Source: Lachnospiraceae bacterium | GTDB taxonomy: Bacteria; Bacillota; Clostridia; Lachnospirales; Lachnospiraceae | Direction: 5' to 3' | NCBI GenBank assembly: GCA_014804565.1 | Contig: JAAUZN010000007.1 | Location: 11,388 to 28,472 of the forward strand | Length of the DNA: 17,085 nt | The notes under the pieces: generated by a model | Database searches by the model: none | The model's input: the letters and a program-made list of their open reading frames with translations, nothing else | What the model was told of the DNA's origin: nothing | Position numbers and translations under genes: made by a program | Part shown: one piece after another, positions 7,306 through 15,635 of the stretch | How the letters are laid out: each line of letters opens with the position of its first letter | Numbering within the stretch: the first letter of the stretch is position 1

Positions 7306-8355
7306 ATGGTGACAATAAAAGAGATCGCAAAGGAATGTAATGTCTCTGTTGCTACGGTATCCAATATTTTAAACGGGAGACCTAAGGTGGGAGCGGAGAC
7401 GAAAGAGAGAGTGATGGAGGCCATTCGCCGAAGCGGGTATCAGCCCAATTATGTGGCAAGAGGCCTGCGGAAAATGAAGACTAACATGATCGGTATCATA
7501 GCAGAGGATATCAATCAGTTTTCAACTCCTGCGATTATGGAAGGCATCATGGAGTACTGTGAGGAGAAAAAATATCGGACGATGATCCAGAACTTGCGAC
7601 TCTATGCCAGATGGGGCGATCGGTGGTATGAAAATGAAAGTGCCTATCGCTCCGTGATGGAGCCCGTCATGCGGGAGATGCTGTCCATCAAGGTGGACGG
7701 TCTGCTGTATGTGGCGGGACATGCCCGGGTCATACGTTTTTTTGAAACTGCAACACAGATTCCTGCGGTTGTGGCTTATGCCTATACCCGCTCGCCCCAT
7801 ACGCCTGTCGTGGTGATCGACGATGAGAAGGGTGCCTATGACATGACAAAGTATCTGCTTGCGATGGGACATCGCAAGATAGGGGTCCTGGCAGGCAGAG
7901 AGGATAATATCCATACCAGAAATCGTCTGCGGGGTCATCAGAGGGCCCTGTCTGAGGAGAAAATACCCTATGAACCGGGCCGGGTGTTTTATGGAGACTG
8001 GGAGAAAACTTCCGGTTACCGACTCGCCGACAGTCTGCTCAGAGAAGGAGTGACGGCTGTCTTTTGTATGAACGACAAGATGGCGGGCGGTTTGTATGCA
8101 TATTTTCGGGAACATGGCATTCGGGTGGGAGAGGATATTTCCGTGACAGGGTTTGATAACCAGGAGCTGACAGAGTATTGCGATCCCGAACTTACGACAA
8201 TGCAGATCGATCTTCCAGGCATAGGGGCGAAAGCGGCAGACATTTTGCTGGAGATTCTGGAGAGCGAAGCAGAACAGAAGCCAAAAGACATTTTCGAGTT
8301 CAGCGTTCCCTGTCAGCTGATCGAGCGGAAATCTGTCAGGAGGATCACGCCCTGA
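7306..8355 (+). CDS. LacI-family transcriptional regulator
   Basis: A 349-residue sugar-responsive DNA-binding protein. Residues 1-22 (MVTIKEIAKECNVSVATVSN) are the LacI helix-turn-helix, followed by the hinge helix YVARGLRK, whose leucine normally inserts at the central CpG of the operator. A periplasmic-binding-like effector domain follows (TNMIGIIAEDIN; GHRKIGVLAG; AVFCMNDKMAGG; ISVTGFDNQELTEYCDPELTTMQID). Residues about 96-126 (from NLRLYARWGDRWYENESAYR on) look longer than in a standard LacI and may be a subfamily insert. The start is ATG 7306 with AGGA at 7292-7295; TTG 7270 would overlap the MCP end and lacks a ribosome site. It is cotranscribed with the MCP (16-base gap), and its stop overlaps the kinase start. 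It probably binds the palindrome at 5162; effector unknown. Confidence 0.92.
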   Translation: MVTIKEIAKECNVSVATVSNILNGRPKVGAETKERVMEAIRRSGYQPNYVARGLRKMKTNMIGIIAEDINQFSTPAIMEGIMEYCEEKKYRTMIQNLRLYARWGDRWYENESAYRSVMEPVMREMLSIKVDGLLYVAGHARVIRFFETATQIPAVVAYAYTRSPHTPVVVIDDEKGAYDMTKYLLAMGHRKIGVLAGREDNIHTRNRLRGHQRALSEEKIPYEPGRVFYGDWEKTSGYRLADSLLREGVTAVFCMNDKMAGGLYAYFREHGIRVGEDISVTGFDNQELTEYCDPELTTMQIDLPGIGAKAADILLEILESEAEQKPKDIFEFSVPCQLIERKSVRRITP

Positions 8356-10136
8356 TGAGATGCTTTAAAAAGCTGGAAACCTTTATGAATGATTTTAATA
8401 TCGGGAAGAAGCTGCTCATCATTTATGTGTTCTGTGTGATTCTCCCGTTGGTTCTGACGGACAGTATCATATTATATATGATCTATGATGCGGGACAGAA
8501 GGAACAGCTTTATGAATATGAAAATATCAGTAATTCTATCCGCTATGATTTTGAGTATACCTTTGAGGATGCTGTCAATCAGATGAATGATGTCTATATG
8601 GACAGTGCGGTCAATGATTTTCTCAATCAAAATTATGAAAATCCCTATGATTTTTTTGAGGCAAACGTGGCGCTTACAGGCAGATCTTCCCTGAATCGGC
8701 TGGGCGGCTATAATATTTCCAATGCGGTCATCTATGCAGATAATGATACGATCATTAACGGCGGACATTTTTCGCAGTTGTCCGGGGTGAAGGACACAGT
8801 GTGGTATCAGAATTTTCTGGAATCCGGAGGAAATATGAGCGTGTCTTTCTACTATATAGGAGACGAGGATATGTCGGCGCTTTTAAAACGGCGTATCTCT
8901 CTGGTCCGGAGACTGGATTTTTTCAAAAAAGAAGGCTGTGAGAAGATACTTCGGCTAGATGTGGATTACAATCAGGTGGCGAGAAAACTGTCACAGCTGA
9001 ACTATGGATATGGGGTATATATCTGTCAGGGAGACAGGATCCTTTTTTCTAACAGAGGGCATTCGGGCAGCAATGAAAACTTTCACTATCTGACCGGAAC
9101 AGAGGATGTGGCGTATAAGAGCACCTTTAATCTGTATGGTGAGGATATTGATATTCTATGCATGAAGGCGCCGAGCTCCCTGCTTTCGCAGCTTAAGAAG
9201 CATATGCCCCTCCTATTCTTTTTGCTTGTGGCGAATCTCATCCTGCCGGTTATCATGGTCTCCATTGTGAATCGTTCCTTTACCAGAAGGTTGTGGGAAT
9301 TGGGAGCCGCCTTTGAAAAGGTGGAGGATGAGGGAACGATGCAGGGGATCGAACAGGTGCAGGGAGCGGATGAGATTGGCACTCTGATGCGTAATTACAA
9401 CCGCATGGTTGAGCGGATGAACGAACTGATCCAGAGAGTGTACAAGGACAGGCTGGAGCGGCAGGAGATTGAGCTGGCCCGGCAGAATGCGGAACTTCTG
9501 GCGCTGCACAGTCAGATCAATCCTCATTTTTTGTTTAATGTACTGGAAAGCATCCGGATGCACTGTGTCATACAGAAGGAGGAGAAGACGGCCGGTATGA
9601 TAGAAAAGCTGGCGGTATTAGAGAGACAGAACATCAACTGGGCTTCAGATGATGTAAAACTGTCGGAGGAGATCAGTTTTGTGGAGGCTTATCTGGAGCT
9701 GCAGAAGTACCGTTTCGGGGACAGACTGCATTATGAGATCGAGCTGGAGGAATCTTGTGCCGGATATTATATTCCGAAACTGACGCTGACTACCTTTGTG
9801 GAAAACTCCTGTGTGCACGGCATGGAGCGAAAGACAGCCGCATGTTGGATCTATGTGCGGATCTATGAAAAAAACGGGCAGCTTTATATGGAGATAGAAG
9901 ACACCGGAGGCGGTATGGAAGAGCGTGCGGTGGAGCAGATCAATCTCAAGATGCAGAACTGCAGCATAGAGGATATCAGAGAGAATGAGCATGTGGGGAT
10001 CATCAATGCGTGCCTGCGGCTGAAGCGGTTTGCGCAGGGACATGCCGATTTCTTTCTGGAGAGTGAGATGGGAGTGGGCACCTTTACCACAATTCGTGTA
10101 GATGTGGAATATCTGCGGGTGAATACGGGGGAATAG
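8355..10136 (+). CDS. YesM-like sensor histidine kinase
   Basis: A 593-residue membrane kinase. It has two membrane segments (about 20-42 and 284-307) enclosing an extracellular sensor of about 240 residues, then a HAMP-like linker and a coiled coil. The His_kinase (PF06580) motif LHSQINPHFLFN carries the phospho-acceptor H391. The HATPase N-box has E483-N484 in ENSCVHG and the G-box is DTGGGM from D516. The start is ATG 8355, which shares one base with the LacI stop (TGATG); AGGAGG lies at 8338-8343, so translation is probably coupled. The frame is open further upstream, inside lacI, but those codons overlap conserved LacI sequence. Members pair with YesN-type regulators and control nearby oligosaccharide uptake operons. 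The partner is the next gene. Confidence 0.93.
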   Translation: MRCFKKLETFMNDFNIGKKLLIIYVFCVILPLVLTDSIILYMIYDAGQKEQLYEYENISNSIRYDFEYTFEDAVNQMNDVYMDSAVNDFLNQNYENPYDFFEANVALTGRSSLNRLGGYNISNAVIYADNDTIINGGHFSQLSGVKDTVWYQNFLESGGNMSVSFYYIGDEDMSALLKRRISLVRRLDFFKKEGCEKILRLDVDYNQVARKLSQLNYGYGVYICQGDRILFSNRGHSGSNENFHYLTGTEDVAYKSTFNLYGEDIDILCMKAPSSLLSQLKKHMPLLFFLLVANLILPVIMVSIVNRSFTRRLWELGAAFEKVEDEGTMQGIEQVQGADEIGTLMRNYNRMVERMNELIQRVYKDRLERQEIELARQNAELLALHSQINPHFLFNVLESIRMHCVIQKEEKTAGMIEKLAVLERQNINWASDDVKLSEEISFVEAYLELQKYRFGDRLHYEIELEESCAGYYIPKLTLTTFVENSCVHGMERKTAACWIYVRIYEKNGQLYMEIEDTGGGMEERAVEQINLKMQNCSIEDIRENEHVGIINACLRLKRFAQGHADFFLESEMGVGTFTTIRVDVEYLRVNTGE

Positions 10137-10143
10137 AAGCGTT

Positions 10144-11757
10144 ATGGCGATGAAACTGATGCTGGTGGACGATGAACCATTTATATTGCAGGGATTGTCT
10201 GTGATCATAGATTGGGAGGCGGAAGGTTATGAGATCGTAAAGACAGCTTCCGACGGACTGGAGGCATTGGCATATCTGCAGGAAAATGAGGTGGATCTGA
10301 TCATCACGGATATCCGGATGCCGCAGATGAACGGGATAGAGCTCTTGGAGAGTCTGCGGCAGGAAAAGATATCGGACGCCTATGTTATTATACTGAGCGG
10401 CTATAATGACTTTCGGTATGCGCAGGCGGCGATCCGTTTTTCCGCCATGGAATATATTCTGAAGCCCGTACAGAAAAAACACCTCCTGGAGGCAGTCAGA
10501 AAGGTGGCGGCCAACAAAGAGACTACGCAGCAGGAGGAGTTGGACAGTAAAAGGATGCAGAGAGGATATCTTTTGCAGAATATGACCGCTCTTTTGCGAG
10601 GTAAGGGCAAGGAGCAGAATCTGTCCTATGTGCGGGAACATTTCCGATGTACGGGTGGCCTGCGGTATCTTCATATCTGTCTGAATGATTTGCAGGTGCT
10701 GGAAGAGATGTCGGATGAGGAGATCGTGGCGCTGAAAGAGAAGGTATATGAGTGTGCGGCGGAGTACCTTGGGGAAAATGCGGATCATCTTTTCGGGGAT
10801 TTCTTTGTCTATGAGGAGGATTACGAGACAGGCTTTCTGTATTGTGATTATATGGCGGCAGAGCAGGGGATGACAGAAGAGGATTTTATGAGGGCATTTC
10901 ACAGGGCGGTGCAGAGCGGCAGCGAGAGTATCCCGGTGATATTGCTTTTGGGAAAACGAGTGGAGGATATCTCTAAAATATCCCATTCTTACAGTGCAGC
11001 CTGTGTGTTACGCTCCTTTAAAGGGTTCCAGAACCAGCAGTGTATTTTTTATTATGAGAAGGAGGTGCAGGTGGGAGAGGAGAAGCCTCTTCTTTGTGCC
11101 CGGTCTCTGGATGCCCTGGTAGAGGCGGTGACTGCCAATGACATGATGGCAATCCGTAAGAGCGTGGATGATCTGTTCACGGAAATGGACCGGCTCGACA
11201 GAACCAGGGATACGGTGGTCATGAATCTCAACTGGCTGATATTCCGCCTGTTAAATCTTGCAATGGAGCAGGATGAGTCTGTCAGCCAGAATGAAGTGCT
11301 ATCCTACATCAGCGGCAATGTTTCCAAGGAGGAGATCATTCGGGGCAGCAGGGCGCATCTGCGCAAATTTGCGGGGGAGTACGCAGAGTATCTGGTACAG
11401 CTTAGAAAAAATGTTTCCGGGGGAATCCTCACGGAGATCGAGAATGAGATAAAGGAGCGTTATGCGGAAAACCTGACGCTGCGGGAGCTGGGGCAGAAGT
11501 ATTATATCAACAGCTCCTATCTGGGCCAGATATTCCGCAAACGGTACGGGCAGTCTTTTAAAAGCTATCTGAACAGCTGCAGGATCCGTGAGGCGGCGGG
11601 GCAGCTGGTACGGACGGATAAAAAGATCGGAGAGATCGCGGAGGATGTGGGGTATCGTGATCTGGATTATTTTATCAGCCGTTTCATTGAGCAGGAGGGC
11701 TGCACGCCTTCCAGATACCGCAAGCGGGCCAGAGAAGCGGACGAACAGGAAACATGA
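10144..11757 (+). CDS. YesN-like response regulator with AraC DNA-binding domain
   Basis: A 537-residue regulator. The N-terminal receiver has the acidic pair in MLVDDEP (D9, D10), phospho-acceptor D56 in LIITDIRMPQMNG and a conserved lysine in YILKPVQK. The middle (about 140-420) is a linker of no recognised function. The C-terminal roughly 100 residues form a double helix-turn-helix of the AraC type (LTLRELGQKYYINSSYLGQIFRKRYGQSFKSYLN ... IGEIAEDVGYRDLDYFISRFIEQEGCTPSRYRK). The start ATG lies seven bases after the kinase stop, with GGGGGAA upstream. The phosphorylated form is expected to activate the adjacent importer promoter near 11824. A strong terminator follows the gene. Target and signal are inferred from family and position. 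Confidence 0.94.
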   Translation: MAMKLMLVDDEPFILQGLSVIIDWEAEGYEIVKTASDGLEALAYLQENEVDLIITDIRMPQMNGIELLESLRQEKISDAYVIILSGYNDFRYAQAAIRFSAMEYILKPVQKKHLLEAVRKVAANKETTQQEELDSKRMQRGYLLQNMTALLRGKGKEQNLSYVREHFRCTGGLRYLHICLNDLQVLEEMSDEEIVALKEKVYECAAEYLGENADHLFGDFFVYEEDYETGFLYCDYMAAEQGMTEEDFMRAFHRAVQSGSESIPVILLLGKRVEDISKISHSYSAACVLRSFKGFQNQQCIFYYEKEVQVGEEKPLLCARSLDALVEAVTANDMMAIRKSVDDLFTEMDRLDRTRDTVVMNLNWLIFRLLNLAMEQDESVSQNEVLSYISGNVSKEEIIRGSRAHLRKFAGEYAEYLVQLRKNVSGGILTEIENEIKERYAENLTLRELGQKYYINSSYLGQIFRKRYGQSFKSYLNSCRIREAAGQLVRTDKKIGEIAEDVGYRDLDYFISRFIEQEGCTPSRYRKRAREADEQET

Positions 11758-11768
11758 GAAATGAGAAA

Positions 11769-11808
11769 CCGGGTAAATTTTAACAGCTAGAATTTATCCG
11801 GCTTTTTT
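11769..11808 (+). terminator. Rho-independent terminator of the regulatory operon
   Basis: CCGGGTAAATT (11769-11779) pairs with AATTTATCCGG (11791-11801), 11 bp with one G-U. The loop is 11 bases and the stem is followed by C and six T. It lies 11 bases after the response-regulator stop. Confidence 0.9.
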
Positions 11809-11823
11809 ATAGAGTTTATCGGG

Positions 11824-11851
11824 TTGTGACAAAAAGTGAATGTAATAAAAT
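11824..11851 (+). promoter_or_regulatory. Likely promoter of the importer operon
   Basis: A weak -35 TTGTGA (11824-11829, four of six consensus) and a good -10 TAAAAT (11846-11851) are 16 bases apart, between the terminator and the binding-protein gene. A poor -35 fits an activator-dependent promoter, presumably driven by the AraC-type regulator just upstream. I could not define a regulator binding site. Confidence 0.5.
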
Positions 11852-11895
11852 AGAATCAGAAACAGAAACATATCAAAAGAGAGGGAGGAAAGGAC

Positions 11896-13614
11896 ATGAA
11901 ATGTAAGAAGGTAACATCGTTATTTCTCATTGCGGCTATGACAGTATCCATGCTGACAGGCTGCGGCGGCGGAGATGGAACAGAAACAGCCGGAACCGCC
12001 GAAAATTCAGGGGGGGGGGTAGATTCGTCCGCAGGTGCGGGTGACAGCGCCTCTGCAAGCGGTGATATCACACAGTTTTCCTATTTTATCACCATGCCCG
12101 GAAAAGAGAAGAACGATGATAATGAGATCATGCAGATGATCGCGGAAAAAACCGGCGTAAAGGTAAAGGAGACCTGGCTGACCGGACAGACGGCGGCTGA
12201 GGCTACCGGTACTCTGATCGCGGGCGGTGAGTATCCTGATTTTATAGATAGTGATGATATGTCGCTTCTGATGGATGCAGGCGCACTGCTTCCGTTAGAC
12301 GATTATCTGGATCAGTATCCGGAGTTCAGAGACACCTGGTTCACGGCTGAGGAGTGGGAGAAATTCCGCCAGCCTGACGGGCACATCTACTGGATCAATC
12401 CTTTCGGAAACACCTACGGGGAGAGTAAAGCGACGACCCACAATGATGAGGCGTTCTGGATTCAGGTAAGAGTGCTTGAGTGGGGCGGTTATCCGGATAT
12501 CCAGACATTAGATGAGTATTTTGATCTTCTGGAGGCATACATGGCAGCGAATCCGACTATGGAGGACGGCACCGAGAATATCGCCTACACCATTCTCTGT
12601 GAGGACTGGAGATATTTCTGTCTGGAGAATGCGGGACAGTTCCTGGGCGGTTATCCGAACGACGGTTCTGTTATCGTCAATAAGGAAACCATGAAGATTG
12701 AGGACTACAATACTTCCGATGATACCATCGCTTATTTCAGAAAGCTGAATGAGGAGTATCAGAAAGGCTTTGTGGATCCTGAGAGCTTTACACAGACATA
12801 CGATGAGTACATTGCGAAGCTGTCCACCGGCCGTGTGCTCGGCATGGTAGATCAGTGGTGGGATTTTGCATACACGGTAAATGACGTATTTAAACAGCAG
12901 GGACTGGATTCGAAGGGCTGCAACTATGTGCCTCTTGGTCTGACCACGGAAAAGGGTATGGAGAACAGATGGCATACATATGACGATACGGTAAACCAGG
13001 CGAGCGGTATCGCTATCTCCGTGGATTGTAAAGATCCCGACAAGGCATTTAAGTTTATGGTAGATATCTGTATGGATCAGGAAATTCATGACCTGCGGTT
13101 CTGGGGCGTGGAAGGTGAGGACTATCTGGTAGACGATGACGGCCTGTATTACCGCACGGATGAGATGAGAATGCAGTGGGCCGATACGGCATATCAGGCG
13201 GCTCATAAGTGTGACTATTCTTACTTCCCGCAGTGGGGAGGCACGCATAACGATGGCAAGAATGCTATGAAGCCTGAGGAGCAGCCTTCTGAATTCATGG
13301 ATGATATGGCAGAGCCTTTGGTAAAGTGCTTTGAGGCATATGGGGTTACTACTTATCCCGGCATGATCGGTTCCGTTGTGGAGCAGAATGCTCCCTGGTT
13401 CCCGATGTACAGCTTCTCTAACAACTTCACCACAGAGACGCCCGGTGGTACGGCTTGGGCGCTGATGGGTGAATGTAAGCATGAGTGGCTGCCCAAGGTG
13501 GTAATGGCGCCTGACTTTGAGCAGGGCTGGCAGGAATACATGACGGCATATAATGCATGCAAGCCTGAGGATTTCATCTCTGAGATGCAGGAAATTCTGG
13601 ATACCTTTAAGTAG
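11896..13614 (+). CDS. ABC-transporter solute-binding lipoprotein
   Basis: A 572-residue extracellular solute-binding protein of the LplA-like group that accompanies YesM/YesN systems. The signal peptide has a basic start (MKCKK), a hydrophobic core and lipobox LTGC, so C23 should be lipidated and anchored to the membrane. A low-complexity Gly/Ser/Ala linker (about 24-56) precedes the binding domain, which is rich in Trp, Tyr and acidic residues, as in carbohydrate binders. The linker contains a run of ten G bases (12010-12019). The ribosome site is strong (GGGAGG, spacing about 7). The substrate is not readable from sequence; xylo-oligosaccharides are inferred from the GH8 and GH43 genes downstream. 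First gene of the importer operon and probably the most expressed. Confidence 0.92.
   Translation: MKCKKVTSLFLIAAMTVSMLTGCGGGDGTETAGTAENSGGGVDSSAGAGDSASASGDITQFSYFITMPGKEKNDDNEIMQMIAEKTGVKVKETWLTGQTAAEATGTLIAGGEYPDFIDSDDMSLLMDAGALLPLDDYLDQYPEFRDTWFTAEEWEKFRQPDGHIYWINPFGNTYGESKATTHNDEAFWIQVRVLEWGGYPDIQTLDEYFDLLEAYMAANPTMEDGTENIAYTILCEDWRYFCLENAGQFLGGYPNDGSVIVNKETMKIEDYNTSDDTIAYFRKLNEEYQKGFVDPESFTQTYDEYIAKLSTGRVLGMVDQWWDFAYTVNDVFKQQGLDSKGCNYVPLGLTTEKGMENRWHTYDDTVNQASGIAISVDCKDPDKAFKFMVDICMDQEIHDLRFWGVEGEDYLVDDDGLYYRTDEMRMQWADTAYQAAHKCDYSYFPQWGGTHNDGKNAMKPEEQPSEFMDDMAEPLVKCFEAYGVTTYPGMIGSVVEQNAPWFPMYSFSNNFTTETPGGTAWALMGECKHEWLPKVVMAPDFEQGWQEYMTAYNACKPEDFISEMQEILDTFK
12010..12019 (+). repeat. Run of ten G bases inside the binding-protein gene
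   Basis: Encodes Gly39-Gly41 and the first base of Val42, in the flexible linker after the lipobox. A change of one or two bases would shift the frame and abolish the protein. It could be a slippage (phase-variable) site or a sequencing weak point. Confidence 0.9.
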
Positions 13615-13657
13615 GAAACGACAGAGACTGCCGGAAGTTTAAGTAATTGCAGGACAG

Positions 13658-13697
13658 AGGCGGCAATGGCTCTTTACTGGAAAGACAGTTGCCGCCT
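13658..13697 (+). promoter_or_regulatory. Intercistronic hairpin between binding protein and permease
   Basis: AGGCGGCAA (13658-13666) and TTGCCGCCT (13689-13697) pair perfectly over 9 bp around a 22-base loop. What follows (TATTCTATA) is not a proper T-run, so termination would be partial at most. Such stems often protect the 3' end of the binding-protein mRNA and let it accumulate above the permease mRNAs. Confidence 0.6.
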
Positions 13698-13724
13698 TAT
13701 TCTATACAGAATAGGAGTAATGTG

Positions 13725-14678
13725 ATGTCGCAAGCGAACGTTTCCACAGCAAAAAGTATGAAAAAAGATAAAAAGATTACCTGGAAAGAGATCAAACGAC
13801 AGAAAACGCTGCTTATCATTTCTTTTTTTGTGGTAATATACGGCTTTATCTTTTATTACTGGCCGCTGACGGGCTGGCTGATGGCTTTTCAGAATTATAA
13901 GCCCAAGGACGGTCTGCTCCACTCCAAATTTGTGGGGCTGGATAAATTTAAATTCCTGTTTTCCGACGCCACCTTTTTGAAGGTGATCCGAAACACCTTT
14001 TGTATGGGTGCGTTAAACTTATTGACTACTACGGTCATGGCAATTCTGTTTGCCATTCTGCTCAATGAGATCAGACACAATATGGTAAAGAAGACGATAC
14101 AGACGATTTCGTATCTGCCCCACTTCCTCTCATGGATCATTGTGACGGGTATTCTGCACGATGCTCTGTCCAGCACGGGTATCATCAATGATATGCTGAT
14201 GAGAGCGGGCATTATTAGCCAGTCTATCAACTTCTTCGCTCATCCGAAGTTCTTCTGGCCTATCGTGGCTTTCGCAAACTGCTGGAAGGAGACAGGATGG
14301 AATGCGATCATATATCTGGCGGCCATCACGGCGATCGATCCGAGTCTGTATGAGGCTGCGTCCATCGATGGCGCGGGACGGTTGGCGAAGATCCGCTACA
14401 TCACCATGCCGGGGATCAAACCCACCATCATTATCCTGCTGCTCATGAATGTGGGTAATGTGCTCAATGCGGGATTTGAAGTGCAGTATCTGTTAGGTAA
14501 CGGTCTGGTGCAGAGCGTATCCCAGACGATCGATATTTATGTGCTGAAGTGGGGTATCAGTCAGAACGACTATTCCCTGGGTACGGCGGCAGGTATTTTT
14601 AAGAGTGCAGTCAGTATCGGCTTGATCCTGGTGTGTAACGCATGGGCGAGGCGCGCAGGAGAAGAAAGATTGTTCTAG
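13725..14678 (+). CDS. CUT1 sugar ABC permease, LplB-like
   Basis: A 317-residue integral membrane protein, one of two pore subunits of the importer. About six membrane segments are visible, the first at LLIISFFVVIYGFIFYYW. The cytoplasmic loop carries the EAA motif EAASIDGAG (210-218), which contacts the ATPase, followed by KIRYITMPGIKP. The start ATG 13725 has AGGAG at 13713-13717; an upstream in-frame TTG at 13647 would place the intercistronic hairpin inside the gene and has no ribosome site. It pairs with the permease directly downstream. No ATP-binding subunit is encoded in the window, so a shared MsmX-type ATPase from elsewhere is expected, as is common for this family in Bacillota. 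Confidence 0.93.
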   Translation: MSQANVSTAKSMKKDKKITWKEIKRQKTLLIISFFVVIYGFIFYYWPLTGWLMAFQNYKPKDGLLHSKFVGLDKFKFLFSDATFLKVIRNTFCMGALNLLTTTVMAILFAILLNEIRHNMVKKTIQTISYLPHFLSWIIVTGILHDALSSTGIINDMLMRAGIISQSINFFAHPKFFWPIVAFANCWKETGWNAIIYLAAITAIDPSLYEAASIDGAGRLAKIRYITMPGIKPTIIILLLMNVGNVLNAGFEVQYLLGNGLVQSVSQTIDIYVLKWGISQNDYSLGTAAGIFKSAVSIGLILVCNAWARRAGEERLF

Positions 14679-14690
14679 GAGGAGAAGCAG

Positions 14691-15584
14691 ATGAATACGA
14701 AAATGATAAAACATTCCTTTGAGGATAAGGTCATATCGGCATTGATCGGTCTGTTTATGGTCTGCTTCGTGATCGTGACCCTGTATCCGGTCATCAATAC
14801 CGTGGCAATCTCCTTTAACGAGGGCATTGATGCGGTGCGTGGAGGAATCTATCTCTGGCCCAGAAAGGTTTCCTTAAAAAATTATGACACAGTGCTGGCC
14901 ATGCAGAATCTGATCACGGGTGCGAAGATCACGGTGGCAAGGACGGTGCTCGGTACACTGTCTTCGCTGTTGGTAAGTGCGCTGCTGGCATACGTAGTAA
15001 GCCGGAAGCGGTTTCTGTTCAAGGCGCAGTTGTCTCTGTTCTGGGTGATCACGATGTATGTGAACGGCGGTATGATCCCTGTCTTCCTGCTGTACCGCAA
15101 TCTTCATCTGACGAACAGCTTTTGGGTCTATATCGTGCCCGGTATGATCAGTGCGTGGAATATGCTGGTCATCAGAACCTATATGAACGGTCTGCCGGAC
15201 AGCCTGGAGGAGTCCGCACAGCTGGACGGGGCAGGCTACTGGACTATTTTTGTAAAGATCATATCTCCGCTGTGTAAACCGGTGTACGCTACGGTGGCAC
15301 TGTTTGTGGCGGTGGGACATTGGAATTCCTGGTTTGATGCGATGCTGTACAATCGTATGAAGACAGAGTACACTACTCTGCAGTATGAACTGATGAAGCT
15401 GCTGTCTTCCGTTATGCAGCAGAGCGGCAGCGCAGATTCCGCCAAGTTTAATACCGCGGCGGTCACTCCGGTCACGATCCGTGCGGCGGCGACGGTAGTG
15501 ACGATGTTACCGATCATCTGTCTGTATCCGTTCTTACAGAGATACTTCGTGACAGGACTTACAATCGGCGGCGTAAAAGAATAA
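14691..15584 (+). CDS. CUT1 sugar ABC permease, YtcP/MalG-like
   Basis: A 297-residue integral membrane protein, the second pore subunit of the importer. The first membrane segment is around residues 14-35 (ISALIGLFMVCFVIVTLYPV). The EAA loop is EESAQLDGAG (173-182), followed by FVKIISPLCKP, and the C-terminus FVTGLTIGGVKE is typical of the family. The ribosome site AGGAGG (14677-14682) overlaps the stop of the first permease and lies eight bases before ATG, so the two are cotranslated. A terminator follows at 15596-15620, which ends the importer operon. Substrate inferred only from neighbours. Confidence 0.93.
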   Translation: MNTKMIKHSFEDKVISALIGLFMVCFVIVTLYPVINTVAISFNEGIDAVRGGIYLWPRKVSLKNYDTVLAMQNLITGAKITVARTVLGTLSSLLVSALLAYVVSRKRFLFKAQLSLFWVITMYVNGGMIPVFLLYRNLHLTNSFWVYIVPGMISAWNMLVIRTYMNGLPDSLEESAQLDGAGYWTIFVKIISPLCKPVYATVALFVAVGHWNSWFDAMLYNRMKTEYTTLQYELMKLLSSVMQQSGSADSAKFNTAAVTPVTIRAAATVVTMLPIICLYPFLQRYFVTGLTIGGVKE

Positions 15585-15595
15585 TTATAGAATGA

Positions 15596-15620
15596 AAAAT
15601 GCCCAGCGATGGGCTTTTTT
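15596..15620 (+). terminator. Rho-independent terminator of the importer operon
   Basis: GCCCA-GCGA-TGGGC (15601-15614) forms a short 5-bp stem flanked by an A-run and followed by six T (15615-15620). It is weaker than the other two terminators, so some read-through into the GH8 gene is likely. Confidence 0.75.
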
Positions 15621-15635
15621 CATGTGGAAATAGTG

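Noticed and set aside
8178..8354. N-terminal extension of the histidine kinase into the LacI gene
   Set aside because: The extra 59 residues are low-quality sequence in the overlap. ATG 8355 has AGGAGG at the right distance and is followed by a normal kinase N-terminus.
10084..10986. Open frame of 300 codons on the - strand opposite the response regulator
   Set aside because: Mirror of a clear REC/AraC gene; the composition (His, Gln and Leu rich) is not protein-like and no family is recognised.
12508..13482. Open frame of 324 codons on the - strand inside the binding-protein gene
   Set aside because: Opposite the intact + strand lipoprotein gene, with no recognisable domain, many His/Arg/Ile runs and no ribosome site. 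It is a by-product of codon bias.
13647..13724. Longer permease start at TTG 13647
   Set aside because: No ribosome site, and it would translate through the 9-bp hairpin. ATG 13725 has AGGAG seven bases upstream.
13733..13745. CG-centred sequence (GCGAACGTTTCCA) near the start of permease 1 as a second LacI operator or cre site
   Set aside because: Only three positions pair on each side of the centre and it does not match the cre pattern; it lies within coding sequence.
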